Shown here in pieces: positions 6,304 to 14,235 of a DNA stretch of 14,487 nt (its first letter is position 1; each line of letters starts with the position of its first letter). The position numbers and the translations under genes are program-made. The notes beneath the pieces are model-generated. The model was given only the letters and a program-made list of their open reading frames with translations, did not search any database and had not been told where the DNA came from. Source of the stretch: JAJZQD01 sp021847735 (GTDB lineage Bacteria > Bacillota > Thermincolia > Thermincolales > UBA2595). Location: positions 1 to 14,487 of the forward strand of contig DAHVYW010000027.1 of assembly GCA_027324025.1 (NCBI GenBank), given 5' to 3'.

Positions 6304-7680
6304 TTGAGGAACGGGAATTCCGACGGTGAGTTCATTGAAAACAACATTACCCGGTTTATCCACATTCTCCGCCACTTGGGCCTTCGGATTAGCACAGCGG
6401 AAGCCGTAGACGCCGTGAATGCCTTGTCTATTGTGGATATCCTGGACCGCAGACAGGTGCAAACGGCTTTTCTGGCTACACTGGCCAAATCACCGGAAGA
6501 CAGGGTAATACTTGATAAGGCATTTCAGGCCTACTTCACCTCTCCTGAGCAGAGGGAGGAAAGGTCTGTAAAATATAAGCAAATCAGGGAAGAAGAAGCC
6601 CGGGAAATTAGGTCCGTGGAAGACGAGTTAAAATACGAGTTGGAGGGCCCCGAACAAGAAGCAAAAGAAGTCAGTGTCCCTTTGAGCGAGGAAGAGAAAA
6701 AGATATATGCCAAACTGCCCGAAGACAAAAAGAAAAAACTCAGGGACTACCTCAAAAAGCCGTTTCAGTCCAACCAGGTTAACAACCCTGAGCAGCTTAT
6801 CAACAGTATGATAAAGAGTTCCATGAATTACTGGAAATACTATCTTAAATTCCAGGGAGACGGCCCGCCGGAAGTGGATTATACCGGGGAAGAGAACACC
6901 GACGAAATCCTGCGGGAAGTGGTGGAAGCTCTCAGGGACGAGGAAAAGCTTCTTTACCAGGATATTCAGAAGATAACAGATACAGATATGCCAACTGCAG
7001 CCGCATTAATTGCTAAACTGTCCCGCAGACTGGCTACCAGGATTTCCCGGCGATACCGCCGCAGTAAAAAGAGACAGCGTCCGGACCTGAGAAGAACCAT
7101 CAGATACAACATCCGGTACGGTGGGACGATGTTTACTTTAAAATACAAAACCAAGAAGATTCAGAAGCCTAAAATATTATTGATTTGCGATGTTTCGGGC
7201 TCTATGGCCAAGTACGCCGGGTTTGTGCTGCAGTTTATGTATGGTTTATCCAGCGTCACTGAGCAGATAGAAAGTTTCATCTTTTCCGAAGATGTAGAAC
7301 GGATTACCGACGAATTGAACAAAACCCGGCCATTTGAGACAACCATGGCGGAAATAATTAATCTTAGCGAAGGGTGGGGCCGGGGGACGGATTTTAACAA
7401 AGCCCTGGCTGAGATAAAGGGCACATATAAAAGAATATTGACAAAAGAGACATTTGTAATTATAGTCAGTGATACCCGGACTCTCAACATTGAAAAAGCG
7501 GCGGCGGGGCTGCAGGATATGCAAAAGAGGGTCAAGGATATTATCTGGCTCAACACACTGCCCAAGAAAATTTGGCCTGATACCAGAAGCGTTTTAGTGT
7601 TCCGCCGCTATTGCAGGATGTTCGAGTGTAATACGCTGGCTCATCTCGACAAAATAATGCGCGGTGAAATGATGAGATAG
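6304..7680 (+). CDS. VWA-domain protein, CoxE-like
   Basis: A 458-residue protein with a C-terminal von Willebrand A domain of the CoxE type. It is the usual partner of the upstream MoxR ATPase. An N-terminal helical region (about 1-85) is followed by a highly charged Lys/Glu-rich stretch (about 85-150), an acidic linker and an Arg-rich segment (about 245-270, RRYRRSKKRQRPDLRR). The VWA domain begins near 285. The metal-ion-dependent adhesion site is complete: D296-x-S298-x-S300 (ICDVSGSMA), T362 in GRGTDFNKA, and D390 in VSDTRT. The start is TTG 6304, supported by GGAAGGGGG about 8 nt upstream and by the 5-nt gap to the MoxR stop codon; the first ATG is further inside. No membrane segment is seen, so it is probably cytoplasmic. 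Confidence 0.88.
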   Translation: MRNGNSDGEFIENNITRFIHILRHLGLRISTAEAVDAVNALSIVDILDRRQVQTAFLATLAKSPEDRVILDKAFQAYFTSPEQREERSVKYKQIREEEAREIRSVEDELKYELEGPEQEAKEVSVPLSEEEKKIYAKLPEDKKKKLRDYLKKPFQSNQVNNPEQLINSMIKSSMNYWKYYLKFQGDGPPEVDYTGEENTDEILREVVEALRDEEKLLYQDIQKITDTDMPTAAALIAKLSRRLATRISRRYRRSKKRQRPDLRRTIRYNIRYGGTMFTLKYKTKKIQKPKILLICDVSGSMAKYAGFVLQFMYGLSSVTEQIESFIFSEDVERITDELNKTRPFETTMAEIINLSEGWGRGTDFNKALAEIKGTYKRILTKETFVIIVSDTRTLNIEKAAAGLQDMQKRVKDIIWLNTLPKKIWPDTRSVLVFRRYCRMFECNTLAHLDKIMRGEMMR

Positions 7681-7714
7681 ATTATAAATACTTCATCACA
7701 GGAGGCACCAAATA

Positions 7715-8437
7715 ATGAAAAAGAACCCGGCTACAGTGGACATAATTGCCTTCGGGGCACATCCCGACGATGTTGAGATAGGTGCCGGCGGTTTGTTGGC
7801 CAAAGAGGCGGCTTTAGGTTATAAAATAGGTATTGTTGATTTGACCAGGGGTGAGATGGGTTCACGGGGAACAGCGGAAATCAGGGCAGGGGAAGCCGAC
7901 AGAGCAGCCCAGATTTTGGGCGCGGTTTGGAGATTAAATATGGAGATGCCCGATGGGGAAGTTTCTGCTGACCCGGAAAGCGTAATGAAGGTAGCAAGAG
8001 TTATCCGTACTTACAGGCCTTCAATTATCATTGCCCCTTACTGGGACGACCGCCACCCGGACCATGCCAAGGCCAGCCAGTTGATATCGGAGGCCCATTT
8101 TAAGGCCGGCCTGAAAAAACTCGAGCCCGAGCTGGGTGCCTTCAGGCCGAAAACAATTTTATATTACTTTTTAAACAGAATGGACAGCTATTCTTTTGTT
8201 GTTGATGTTTCAAAACACTACGCCAAAAAACAGGAAGCCATAAATGCCCATCATTCCCAATTTGGGGAGGTAGGGTTAAAGCCTTTGGCCGTTCTTGGTG
8301 TAAAAGCGCCCCTGCAGTTTATCGAAAGTAGGGACAGGTTTCAGGGTGCACAGATAGGAGTGGCATACGGTGAGGCTTTCCTGGTGAGGACCCCTGTTCC
8401 GGTTAAAGACCCAATGATGATTTGGGGGTCCGAATAA
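7715..8437 (+). CDS. bshB1: Bacillithiol biosynthesis deacetylase BshB1
   Basis: A 240-residue LmbE/PIG-L-family zinc deacetylase. BshB1 removes the acetyl group from N-acetylglucosaminyl-malate in the second step of bacillithiol synthesis. The motif AHPDDVEIG gives the zinc ligands H16 and D19, with catalytic D18. DDRHPDH (111-117) supplies the third ligand H117; these are the same spacings as H12/D15/H113 of the Bacillus cereus enzyme. LTRGEMGSRGTAEIRAGEA is characteristic of the BshB1 subfamily and separates it from other LmbE proteins. ATG 7715 is preceded by CAGGAGG. The 34-nt gap to the VWA gene has no terminator, so read-through from the MoxR promoter is likely. bshA follows after 52 nt. 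Confidence 0.93.
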   Translation: MKKNPATVDIIAFGAHPDDVEIGAGGLLAKEAALGYKIGIVDLTRGEMGSRGTAEIRAGEADRAAQILGAVWRLNMEMPDGEVSADPESVMKVARVIRTYRPSIIIAPYWDDRHPDHAKASQLISEAHFKAGLKKLEPELGAFRPKTILYYFLNRMDSYSFVVDVSKHYAKKQEAINAHHSQFGEVGLKPLAVLGVKAPLQFIESRDRFQGAQIGVAYGEAFLVRTPVPVKDPMMIWGSE

Positions 8438-8489
8438 CCCCGGGGTTGAGTTTAGAGGCTTATTACGGTTAATATTTGGGGGGGCTGAC

Positions 8490-9620
8490 ATGCGCATCGG
8501 AATTATCTGTTATCCGTCATATGGTGGCAGCGGCGTAATAGCAACGGAACTGGGTAAAAGGCTTGCCTTAAGAGGGAACGAGGTTCACTTCATTTCTTAC
8601 GACCGGCCCTTCAAACTGGACATGTTTCATCAGAACATTTACTACCATGAAGTAGAAGTCCTTGATTACCCGTTGTTTAAATTCCCGCCCTATATGTTAG
8701 CCTTGGCCAGCAAAATAGCGGAAGTTAGCAAGTGGGCCGACCTGGATCTCATTCACGTACATTATGCTGTTCCCCATGCCGTCAGCGCCTTTTTGGCCAA
8801 ACAACTTGTTAAAGACAAACACCTCCCTATTGTAACTACCCTGCACGGCACCGATATTACTGTTGTTGGGCACGAACCGCAGTTTTATGATATTACCAGG
8901 TTCAGTATTGAAGTAAGCGACATGGTCACCGCGGTTTCACAGTCCTTAAAAGATGAAACCACACGCATCTTTAAGACAACCAAAGAAATCCAAGTTATAT
9001 ATAATTTTATTGACCCCCAGGAGTACCACCGGGTGGAAGTGCCTGACCTAAAAAAGAGGTACGCTGGAACCAATGAAAAAATTCTTATCCATATCTCAAA
9101 TTTCCGTCCTGTCAAGAGGTTAAAAGATGTAGTTGATGTATTTGAAAGGGTGAACAGGGATATCCCCAGCCGTTTGTTAATGGTGGGCGATGGTCCTGAA
9201 GGTCCCGCTGTGCACCGCCATATCTTGTCCAGGGGGTTGGAAGATAAAGTACACTTTTTAGGTAAGCAGGAGCGGGTAGTGGAACTGTTATCTGTTTCAG
9301 ACCTCTGCCTATTAACATCGGAAAAGGAGAGTTTTGGTTTAGTAGCCCTCGAGGCAATGGCATGCGGGGTGCCGGTGATTGCGTCAACTGCCGGCGGATT
9401 GCCGGAAATCGTTAAAGATGGAATTACCGGCTATCTACTACCGATAGGTAATGTAGAGGCCATGGCATACAAGGCTGTTAAGGTGTTGACGAATCCTGCT
9501 TTGTGGTCTCAAATGTCGGAGAACGGAGTTAGACATGCCCACAATAATTTTCATATTGACCAGATTGTGCAAGAATATGAGAAGTGCTACCAGGTAATAA
9601 CAAAAAAACAGGCATATTAA
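8490..9620 (+). CDS. bshA: N-acetylglucosaminyl-L-malate synthase BshA
   Basis: A 376-residue GT4-family (GT-B fold) glycosyltransferase that joins N-acetylglucosamine from UDP-GlcNAc to L-malate, the first committed step of bacillithiol synthesis. The N-terminal signature MRIGIICYPSYGGSGVIATELG is typical of BshA. The acceptor-side segment TTLHGTDITVVG and the C-terminal nucleotide-sugar motif with E280 and E288 (E-x7-E within ESFGLVALEAMACG) are intact. Length is normal. ATG 8490 follows a G-rich Shine-Dalgarno (GGGGGGG) about 5 nt upstream. With bshB1 it forms the pathway's first two steps. The cysteine ligase BshC is not in the window, so completeness of the pathway cannot be judged. No clear terminator follows. 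Confidence 0.93.
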   Translation: MRIGIICYPSYGGSGVIATELGKRLALRGNEVHFISYDRPFKLDMFHQNIYYHEVEVLDYPLFKFPPYMLALASKIAEVSKWADLDLIHVHYAVPHAVSAFLAKQLVKDKHLPIVTTLHGTDITVVGHEPQFYDITRFSIEVSDMVTAVSQSLKDETTRIFKTTKEIQVIYNFIDPQEYHRVEVPDLKKRYAGTNEKILIHISNFRPVKRLKDVVDVFERVNRDIPSRLLMVGDGPEGPAVHRHILSRGLEDKVHFLGKQERVVELLSVSDLCLLTSEKESFGLVALEAMACGVPVIASTAGGLPEIVKDGITGYLLPIGNVEAMAYKAVKVLTNPALWSQMSENGVRHAHNNFHIDQIVQEYEKCYQVITKKQAY

Positions 9621-9662
9621 GCCATATTGTTTACATTTACAAGAAAAACAGGTAAGTATAGG

Positions 9663-9691
9663 TTGACGCCTGCGTAAAAACAAGATATACT
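9663..9691 (+). promoter_or_regulatory. Promoter of the PerR-type gene
   Basis: The -35 TTGACG (9663-9668) and -10 TATACT (9686-9691) are 17 nt apart, close to the sigma-A consensus. The predicted start near 9698 leaves a leader of about 100 nt. Confidence 0.8.
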
Positions 9692-9701
9692 ATTGTTAGT
9701 A
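9688..9701 (+). promoter_or_regulatory. Possible autoregulatory operator of the PerR-type gene
   Basis: The inverted repeat TACTA-TTGT-TAGTA overlaps the -10 and the predicted start, followed by a further palindrome AGTACT (9698-9703). It is AT-rich and well placed for repression, but it matches the classical PerR box (TTATAAT-N-ATTATAA) only partly. Confidence 0.35.
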
Positions 9702-9797
9702 CTTAGTATTGTTTATGTGAAAAATGGCTTAAAAAGATTGAATATTTCGACATCTATGGATGAGGCCGCTTTTTTAAATGAAGAAAGGTGAGATGGA

Positions 9798-10187
9798 ATG
9801 GCCAAAGCTACTAGGATGACCAAACAAAAAAAGGTGATACTTGACATTTTGCGGAGTAATGTATGCCACCCCTCAGCTGACTGGGTTTACGAACAGGCCA
9901 GAAAAATGGTGCCCGATATCAGTCTGGGAACGGTCTACCGCAATTTAAGCGTGCTGAGGGATATGGGTGAGATTCTTGAATTAAATTATGGCAGTACATA
10001 TAGCCGATATGACGGGAACCCGGAGAACCACTACCATTTCTTTTGCGAAAAATGCAACCAACTCTTTGATGTGACAATTCCTGTTTACCAGGGATTGGAC
10101 AAAATGGTCCAGGATACAACCGGGTTTGAGGTAAAGCACCACAGAATGGAATTCTACGGGTTATGTGAAGGCTGCAGACTAACTTAA
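9798..10187 (+). CDS. perR: PerR-type Fur-family peroxide regulator
   Basis: A 129-residue Fur-family repressor. It has the complete ligand set of B. subtilis PerR in register: H24, D72, H78, H80 and D91 for the regulatory Fe/Mn site (equivalent to H37, D85, H91, H93, D104), and structural zinc cysteines C83, C86, C123 and C126. The Asp at position 72 (SRYDG), where many Fur proteins carry Glu, supports peroxide sensing rather than iron sensing. The winged helix includes SLGTVYRNLSVL. The protein is about 16 residues shorter than B. subtilis PerR, mostly at the N terminus. ATG 9798 follows GAAAGGTGA; an out-of-frame ATG lies at 9793. It has its own near-consensus promoter. Targets are not visible, but bacillithiol genes lie just upstream. 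Confidence 0.88.
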   Translation: MAKATRMTKQKKVILDILRSNVCHPSADWVYEQARKMVPDISLGTVYRNLSVLRDMGEILELNYGSTYSRYDGNPENHYHFFCEKCNQLFDVTIPVYQGLDKMVQDTTGFEVKHHRMEFYGLCEGCRLT

Positions 10188-10265
10188 CCTAAAATAAGGG
10201 AAATCCATCCGGCGCTTAGCCCGCGGCAGCTCGAAACTTTAATTTAAATTTTAGCCTGAAATTAA

Positions 10266-10299
10266 AAAACCAAGTGTTGAAACAGTTACACTTGGTTTT
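10266..10299. terminator. Bidirectional terminator between convergent genes
   Basis: A perfect 12-bp stem (AAAACCAAGTGT / ACACTTGGTTTT) with a 10-nt loop has an A run on the left and T run on the right. It serves perR on the plus strand and the UPF0173 hydrolase on the minus strand. Confidence 0.9.
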
Positions 10300-10335
10300 A
10301 ACTATTATGATTATTAGTACTACTTAGATAGAAGA

Positions 10336-11019
10336 TTATAACTCAAAGGTATCACCGGGATTTAAAATTGTCACCGGGATACCTGTTTCAGTTTCTACAG
10401 CATTTTTGAATTCCCTGGGATCTTGGGAAATAATATCCCAGGTGTTATAGTGGGTAGGAATTACGTGTTTGGGATTAAGAAGTTTGACTGCTTCCAAGGC
10501 ATCTTCCGGTCCCATCGTATAGTTATCGCCGATTGGCAGGATAACCAGGTCAATGGGATGCAGTCTGGCTATAAGGGTCATGTCCCCGAAGATGCCGGTA
10601 TCACCGGTGTAATAGATAGTTTTCCCTTCTGAGAAAATGAGAAAACCACACGGCTGACCCAGGTATTCGATGGGGTTTGAGCCGATTGAACTGCCGTGAA
10701 GAGCATGAGTCATTTTAACCGAAAACTTCCCGAAATCGTGTTTGCCGCCAATGTACATAGCATGGGTTTTGGCACCCCTCAACCCGCTGTAACGGGCCAC
10801 TTCGCTGATAGTTATGATCGTGGCATCATTTCGTTTGGCGATTTCTATGGCATCACCAAAGTGGTCGGTGTGACCGTGGGTCACTAACACCCAGTTTGTT
10901 TTGACCTCGGTTGAATTTACGACAGCTTGGGGGTTATCATTCAAATAAGGGTCAATAATCAGGGCGGTGTCCCCAATCTGTAGGGTGAAGCAGGCATGGC
11001 CCAAAAATTTCAAAAACAC
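10336..11019 (-). CDS. UPF0173 metal-dependent hydrolase (metallo-beta-lactamase fold)
   Basis: A 227-residue metallo-beta-lactamase-fold protein of the UPF0173 family; substrate unknown. The binuclear metal motif H48-x-H50-x-D52-H53 (THGHTDHFGD) is intact. Further ligand regions are visible at MTHALHGSS, YYTGDTGIFGD and the C-terminal VIPTHYNTW. The N terminus LKFLGHACFTLQ is typical of the family and length is normal. The start is GTG (complement of CAC at 11017-11019), 5-6 nt after AGGTGA. The gene has its own promoter and converges on perR across a shared terminator. It is probably a cytoplasmic housekeeping hydrolase with no evident link to its neighbours. Confidence 0.92.
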   Translation of the reverse strand: MFLKFLGHACFTLQIGDTALIIDPYLNDNPQAVVNSTEVKTNWVLVTHGHTDHFGDAIEIAKRNDATIITISEVARYSGLRGAKTHAMYIGGKHDFGKFSVKMTHALHGSSIGSNPIEYLGQPCGFLIFSEGKTIYYTGDTGIFGDMTLIARLHPIDLVILPIGDNYTMGPEDALEAVKLLNPKHVIPTHYNTWDIISQDPREFKNAVETETGIPVTILNPGDTFEL

Positions 11020-11049
11020 AGAATCACCTTCTCTCTGTAAGTTAATCTT

Positions 11050-11078
11050 AGATTACCAGTATTTTTGATTGTTGGCAA
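11050..11078 (-). promoter_or_regulatory. Promoter of the UPF0173 gene
   Basis: On the minus strand, -35 TTGCCA (complement of 11073-11078) and -10 TAATCT (complement of 11050-11055) are 17 nt apart, with TG upstream of the -10 in the extended position. Confidence 0.65.
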
Positions 11079-11114
11079 GCTGTCCAAACTCCATATATTA
11101 CCATGCCTAAACGG

Positions 11115-11143
11115 TTGCAGATGGCAAAGATGTAGGCTAATAT
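11115..11143 (+). promoter_or_regulatory. Promoter of the PAP2 gene
   Basis: The -35 TTGCAG (11115-11120) and -10 TAATAT (11138-11143) are 17 nt apart. The predicted start is near 11150. It is divergent from the hydrolase promoter, with no overlap. Confidence 0.6.
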
Positions 11144-11190
11144 TTTGTTGTGGGTAAATTTCCGTTATCTATTTATTGGGAGGATTAATA

Positions 11191-12021
11191 ATGTATAACA
11201 GTGTCCTTCAAATGGCTGTGGTGTTTGCTGCAACCGCCATTGCATATATTAGTATAATAGAAGGAAACCCTTTGCCTGTATTACGCAAGATATTATCGGA
11301 AAAAACCTTTGCTGTTTACCTTGTTATTATGTTTGGGGTTATAGGTATTGACGTGATAGAGCTTAACCTTGAACGGGTATTAAAATCCTCTGTGACTTGG
11401 GATTTTACCATCCCAATATTCCGTCTCGAGGGTGGTCTGACGGAGGTGTTGCAAAAGGTTTTCCATAACGAACTGCTGACACACCTGACTGTATTTTTTT
11501 ACGTGTTTGTTTTTCCTGTTCTGGTGTGGGTGGCAATGGCCGTGTTTAACAGGCACGGTAATAAAAATATGCTAAAAAAACTCCTGCTGGTCTTTGTTCT
11601 CAACTATGTTATCGCACTTCCCTTTTACCTGCTGTTTCCGGTAAATGAGGCCTGGTACAGCGGAACAGGTGTTGAACTCCTGATAAGGAGTGTTTACCCC
11701 GCTTTTGAAACCCAGTACAGGAGCCTAAGCGGGTTGAATAACTGTTTTCCCAGCCTGCATACCTCACTATCTATTTCCGTAGCCCTGTTGTCTATTCACT
11801 CAGGTTACAAAAGACTGGCCTTGGTGATGTCGGCTAGTTCTGCTGTAATTGTGTTCTCGACCCTCTATCTTGGTATTCACTGGTTTGCCGATGTAACTGG
11901 CGGTATGGTGGCTGCAATGGTAGCAGTAAACTTCGCCATAGTATGGGTTGACGGTACTGTACCGGTTATTGCCAGGCTTAGGCAGGTTTTAAACATACTT
12001 AACAAACAGGGCGAAATGTAA
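11191..12021 (+). CDS. PAP2-superfamily integral membrane phosphatase
   Basis: A 276-residue polytopic membrane protein with the phosphatidic acid phosphatase type 2 signature. The C2 motif is FPSLHTS (P187-H190, catalytic acid H190). The C3 motif is S223-x2-Y226-x-G228-x-H230-x3-D234, with H230 the nucleophile and D234 its partner. About six hydrophobic segments are visible, roughly 5-22, 38-58, 93-117, 127-148, 203-222 and 234-255. The usual C1 motif (KxxxxxxRP) is not evident, as in the PAP2_3/inositol-phosphoceramide-synthase-like branch, so the substrate may be a phospholipid or polyprenyl phosphate, or the enzyme a transferase. ATG 11191 is favoured because GGGAGGA (11178-11184) precedes it by 6 nt; the upstream in-frame TTG at 11176 overlaps that site. 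A terminator follows. Confidence 0.85.
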   Translation: MYNSVLQMAVVFAATAIAYISIIEGNPLPVLRKILSEKTFAVYLVIMFGVIGIDVIELNLERVLKSSVTWDFTIPIFRLEGGLTEVLQKVFHNELLTHLTVFFYVFVFPVLVWVAMAVFNRHGNKNMLKKLLLVFVLNYVIALPFYLLFPVNEAWYSGTGVELLIRSVYPAFETQYRSLSGLNNCFPSLHTSLSISVALLSIHSGYKRLALVMSASSAVIVFSTLYLGIHWFADVTGGMVAAMVAVNFAIVWVDGTVPVIARLRQVLNILNKQGEM

Positions 12022-12066
12022 AACTATTTTTGGAATTACCTGGGATGCAAAGGACATTGTATTAAG

Positions 12067-12103
12067 GGCCGGATAGCTGTTGACAGCTTCTGGCCGTTCT
12101 TTT
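12067..12103 (+). terminator. Intrinsic terminator after the PAP2 gene
   Basis: GGCCGGA ... TCTGGCC encloses a second 4-bp stem GCTG/CAGC with a TTGA loop, and is followed by GTTCTTTT. Confidence 0.65.
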
Positions 12104-12124
12104 AAGTCTTGACTAAAATAGTAG

Positions 12125-13066
12125 AACGGGAAGGTACTTGGTGATTCCCTCGAAAACGGCAAATTGACGGAAAAACAGCTGTTTGACACCGGCTATCAGG
12201 TAATTCCTGGTACTAACCCGCCAAAATACCATACCAAGTATGATTCATATACTGATACCAATCTAAGAGTACTCGAGGATTCCTTTTTAAAGGATAATGT
12301 TGTGGTATATGCCGTGGCTGTCGATATTAACGGTTATTTACCAACCCATAACACCAAGTATTCAATCCCCGGGGGAGGATTAAATTACGACCGTTCAAAA
12401 CGCGTGTTCAAAGATGAAGTTGGTTTAGCGGCGGCCATGAACAGGATGATTTTTTCCGGTATGTTCCTGACACTTGTGCTTGTCGTTTTGGCTATCTATA
12501 TTTCCAACCGGATTTCTAACCGGGTGAAGCTTATTGCGGAAGAAGCCAACCGGGTTGCCGGTGGTGACTTAACTCCAAGCAACCTGGCTTTGGATTCCAA
12601 GGATGAGGTTGGCAACCTTAGCAGGTCCTTTAACAACATGGTCTCAAAACTGCGGGACCTGGCCGAAAAATCCCAATATTCTGCCCGCTTGATTGACAAC
12701 TACACCCGTGATTTACTTCGGAGCACAGAAAATGTATCGCTAAGCGCAAACACCGTGACATCGAAGATGATTCTAGTCTCTGACTCTATGAAAAAGATGG
12801 AGGACAGTACGGGACGGGTGGCGCAAACCACTCAAAATGTATTGGAAGACCTTTCGGTGGCGGCAGTTTCTTCCCAAAAGTTTTTGGATAATATGGAGGA
12901 CAGTAAACAGGCCATGTCTGTTGCTCATAATGTGGTTCAGGACCTGGAATTTCAGGTAGATAAAGTGGGACAGTTCATTCTTGTTAAACGATTTACGGAA
13001 GTTGCCGGGACCCTGGAACACGTGGTCGGCGAATTGCAGGAAACCCTTGATACCATCAAACTATAG
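12125..13066 (+). pseudogene. Decayed methyl-accepting chemotaxis protein
   Basis: An open frame with clear chemoreceptor homology but missing essential parts. It is open from just after an in-frame stop at 12122; the only early start is TTG 12164, with no ribosome binding site. From that TTG (300 residues), the first 90 residues look like the membrane-distal part of an extracellular sensor domain (PGTNPPKYHTKYDS, AVDINGYLPTHNTKYS, KRVFKDEVGLAAA). They lead abruptly into a membrane helix (about 95-115), a HAMP domain (about 116-168) and the start of the signalling coiled coil. The first membrane helix is absent, the sensor's last part seems deleted at about residue 92, and the conserved hairpin tip of the MA domain is missing near residue 271, where the frame jumps to a short tail. 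Such a protein could not be a normal receptor. An unusual functional short form is possible but less likely. Confidence 0.7.
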
Positions 13067-13217
13067 AGACACGACCCCCAAAACCTCGTAAAGTATTTCG
13101 TATTAATACTAATAAAGGGATTGGACAAAACTAACGGTATATTTTACGAAAGGCGAAATTCCCGCACTCTTCTCCAGAACATTGTTGCTACAGGGGAAGC
13201 GTTTTTAGGGGGGTTGG

Positions 13218-14192
13218 ATGATGGACGGGTTATTACTCAAAGGCGGTATCATAGTTTTCTTTATAGCCCTTGTAATCATTCTTATTAAAATGCTTGCAAT
13301 CAAGGGGTGGGCATTTAGGTATCTGGTAGGCACGGCGGTTGTGACGATTGCCTTATTCATCTTCGGAGGGTTTGTTACCCGCAATACCGTTACCAATCTA
13401 ACGGCTGCTAACGGAATCCGGCAGGCCGACGGGTCAGATAAATTACTGGCCGAAAACCGGGCTTACGGTGATGGACTAATTGCCTTGAGTAGGAAGGACT
13501 ATACCAAAGCTATGGATTTATTTACCCAGGTTTCTCCCGACGACCAAAATTACAGGGATGCCCGGGCTAAGCTCCAACAGGCCAAACTGGAGTACGCTAA
13601 CCAGTTGTTAGTTGAGGGAAAAGACAAACTTAGAGCCGGGGACTTTACATCAGCTGTTAAGCTTTTCAATTTGGCTTTAACCTACAACTCGAATTTAGAG
13701 GAAGGAAAGGCCTTAAAACAGCAGGCCCAGGCCAAAATCGAGGCCATGCTTGAAAAACTTGCTGCTAAAAAAGCCGCCGCAGAATTGGCCCAGGCCAAAA
13801 AACGAATAGGTCAGTGGGAATTTGGTTCCGGGTCGATAGGTATTGCAGTAGGACAAACCAAGGTGTCTTCAACAGTCATTACAACCTACGGGTTTGATTA
13901 CGATTCTCGCGGTAGTGAAGACAGTCAGTATTTGTGGTTGCTGATATCTGCTTTAAATAATGGGAATTCTACTGTAAGTGTTAACCCGGACGATTTTACC
14001 CTGGTTGCTATTGATGGGTACCGGGTTACCCGTAATGAAGCCACATTTTCACAAAAATATTTTAAGGCAAAAGATTTGGCGGCCAAGAATACAAACGAAG
14101 GCTGGATAATATTCTTTGTTCCCAAAGGCAGCCGGTATACTCTTCAGTACTATGGCCCTTCAGGGTCAGTAAACAAGGTAATTGTTTTATAA
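13218..14192 (+). CDS. Membrane-anchored TPR-like protein with C-terminal DUF4352-like domain
   Basis: A 324-residue protein of unknown function. Two N-terminal membrane helices (about 9-28 and 34-53) anchor it. Residues about 78-165 form helical, TPR-like repeats (AYGDGLIALSRKDYTKAMDLF and EGKDKLRAGDFTSAVKLFNLAL). An Ala/Lys-rich coiled segment spans about 165-198. A beta-rich C-terminal domain (about 200-324) resembles the DUF4352 immunoglobulin-like fold: YLWLLISALNNGNSTVSVNPDDFTLVAIDGYRV is typical of that family. The C-terminal part is probably extracytoplasmic. ATG 13218 follows AGGGGGGT. The preceding 151 nt (13067-13217) hold some weak inverted repeats but no clear promoter. The family and topology are inferred from pattern only. 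Confidence 0.75.
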   Translation: MMDGLLLKGGIIVFFIALVIILIKMLAIKGWAFRYLVGTAVVTIALFIFGGFVTRNTVTNLTAANGIRQADGSDKLLAENRAYGDGLIALSRKDYTKAMDLFTQVSPDDQNYRDARAKLQQAKLEYANQLLVEGKDKLRAGDFTSAVKLFNLALTYNSNLEEGKALKQQAQAKIEAMLEKLAAKKAAAELAQAKKRIGQWEFGSGSIGIAVGQTKVSSTVITTYGFDYDSRGSEDSQYLWLLISALNNGNSTVSVNPDDFTLVAIDGYRVTRNEATFSQKYFKAKDLAAKNTNEGWIIFFVPKGSRYTLQYYGPSGSVNKVIVL

Positions 14193-14235
14193 TGAATTTA
14201 TTGTCTCACCAGCGGGGAGGCTGTAGGTACCCGTT

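Noticed and set aside
13067..13217. Possible riboswitch or leader RNA before the TPR-like gene
   Set aside because: Only short inverted repeats (for example CTTCTCC/GGGGAAG at 13169-13199) are visible, with no conserved riboswitch motif and no clear promoter.
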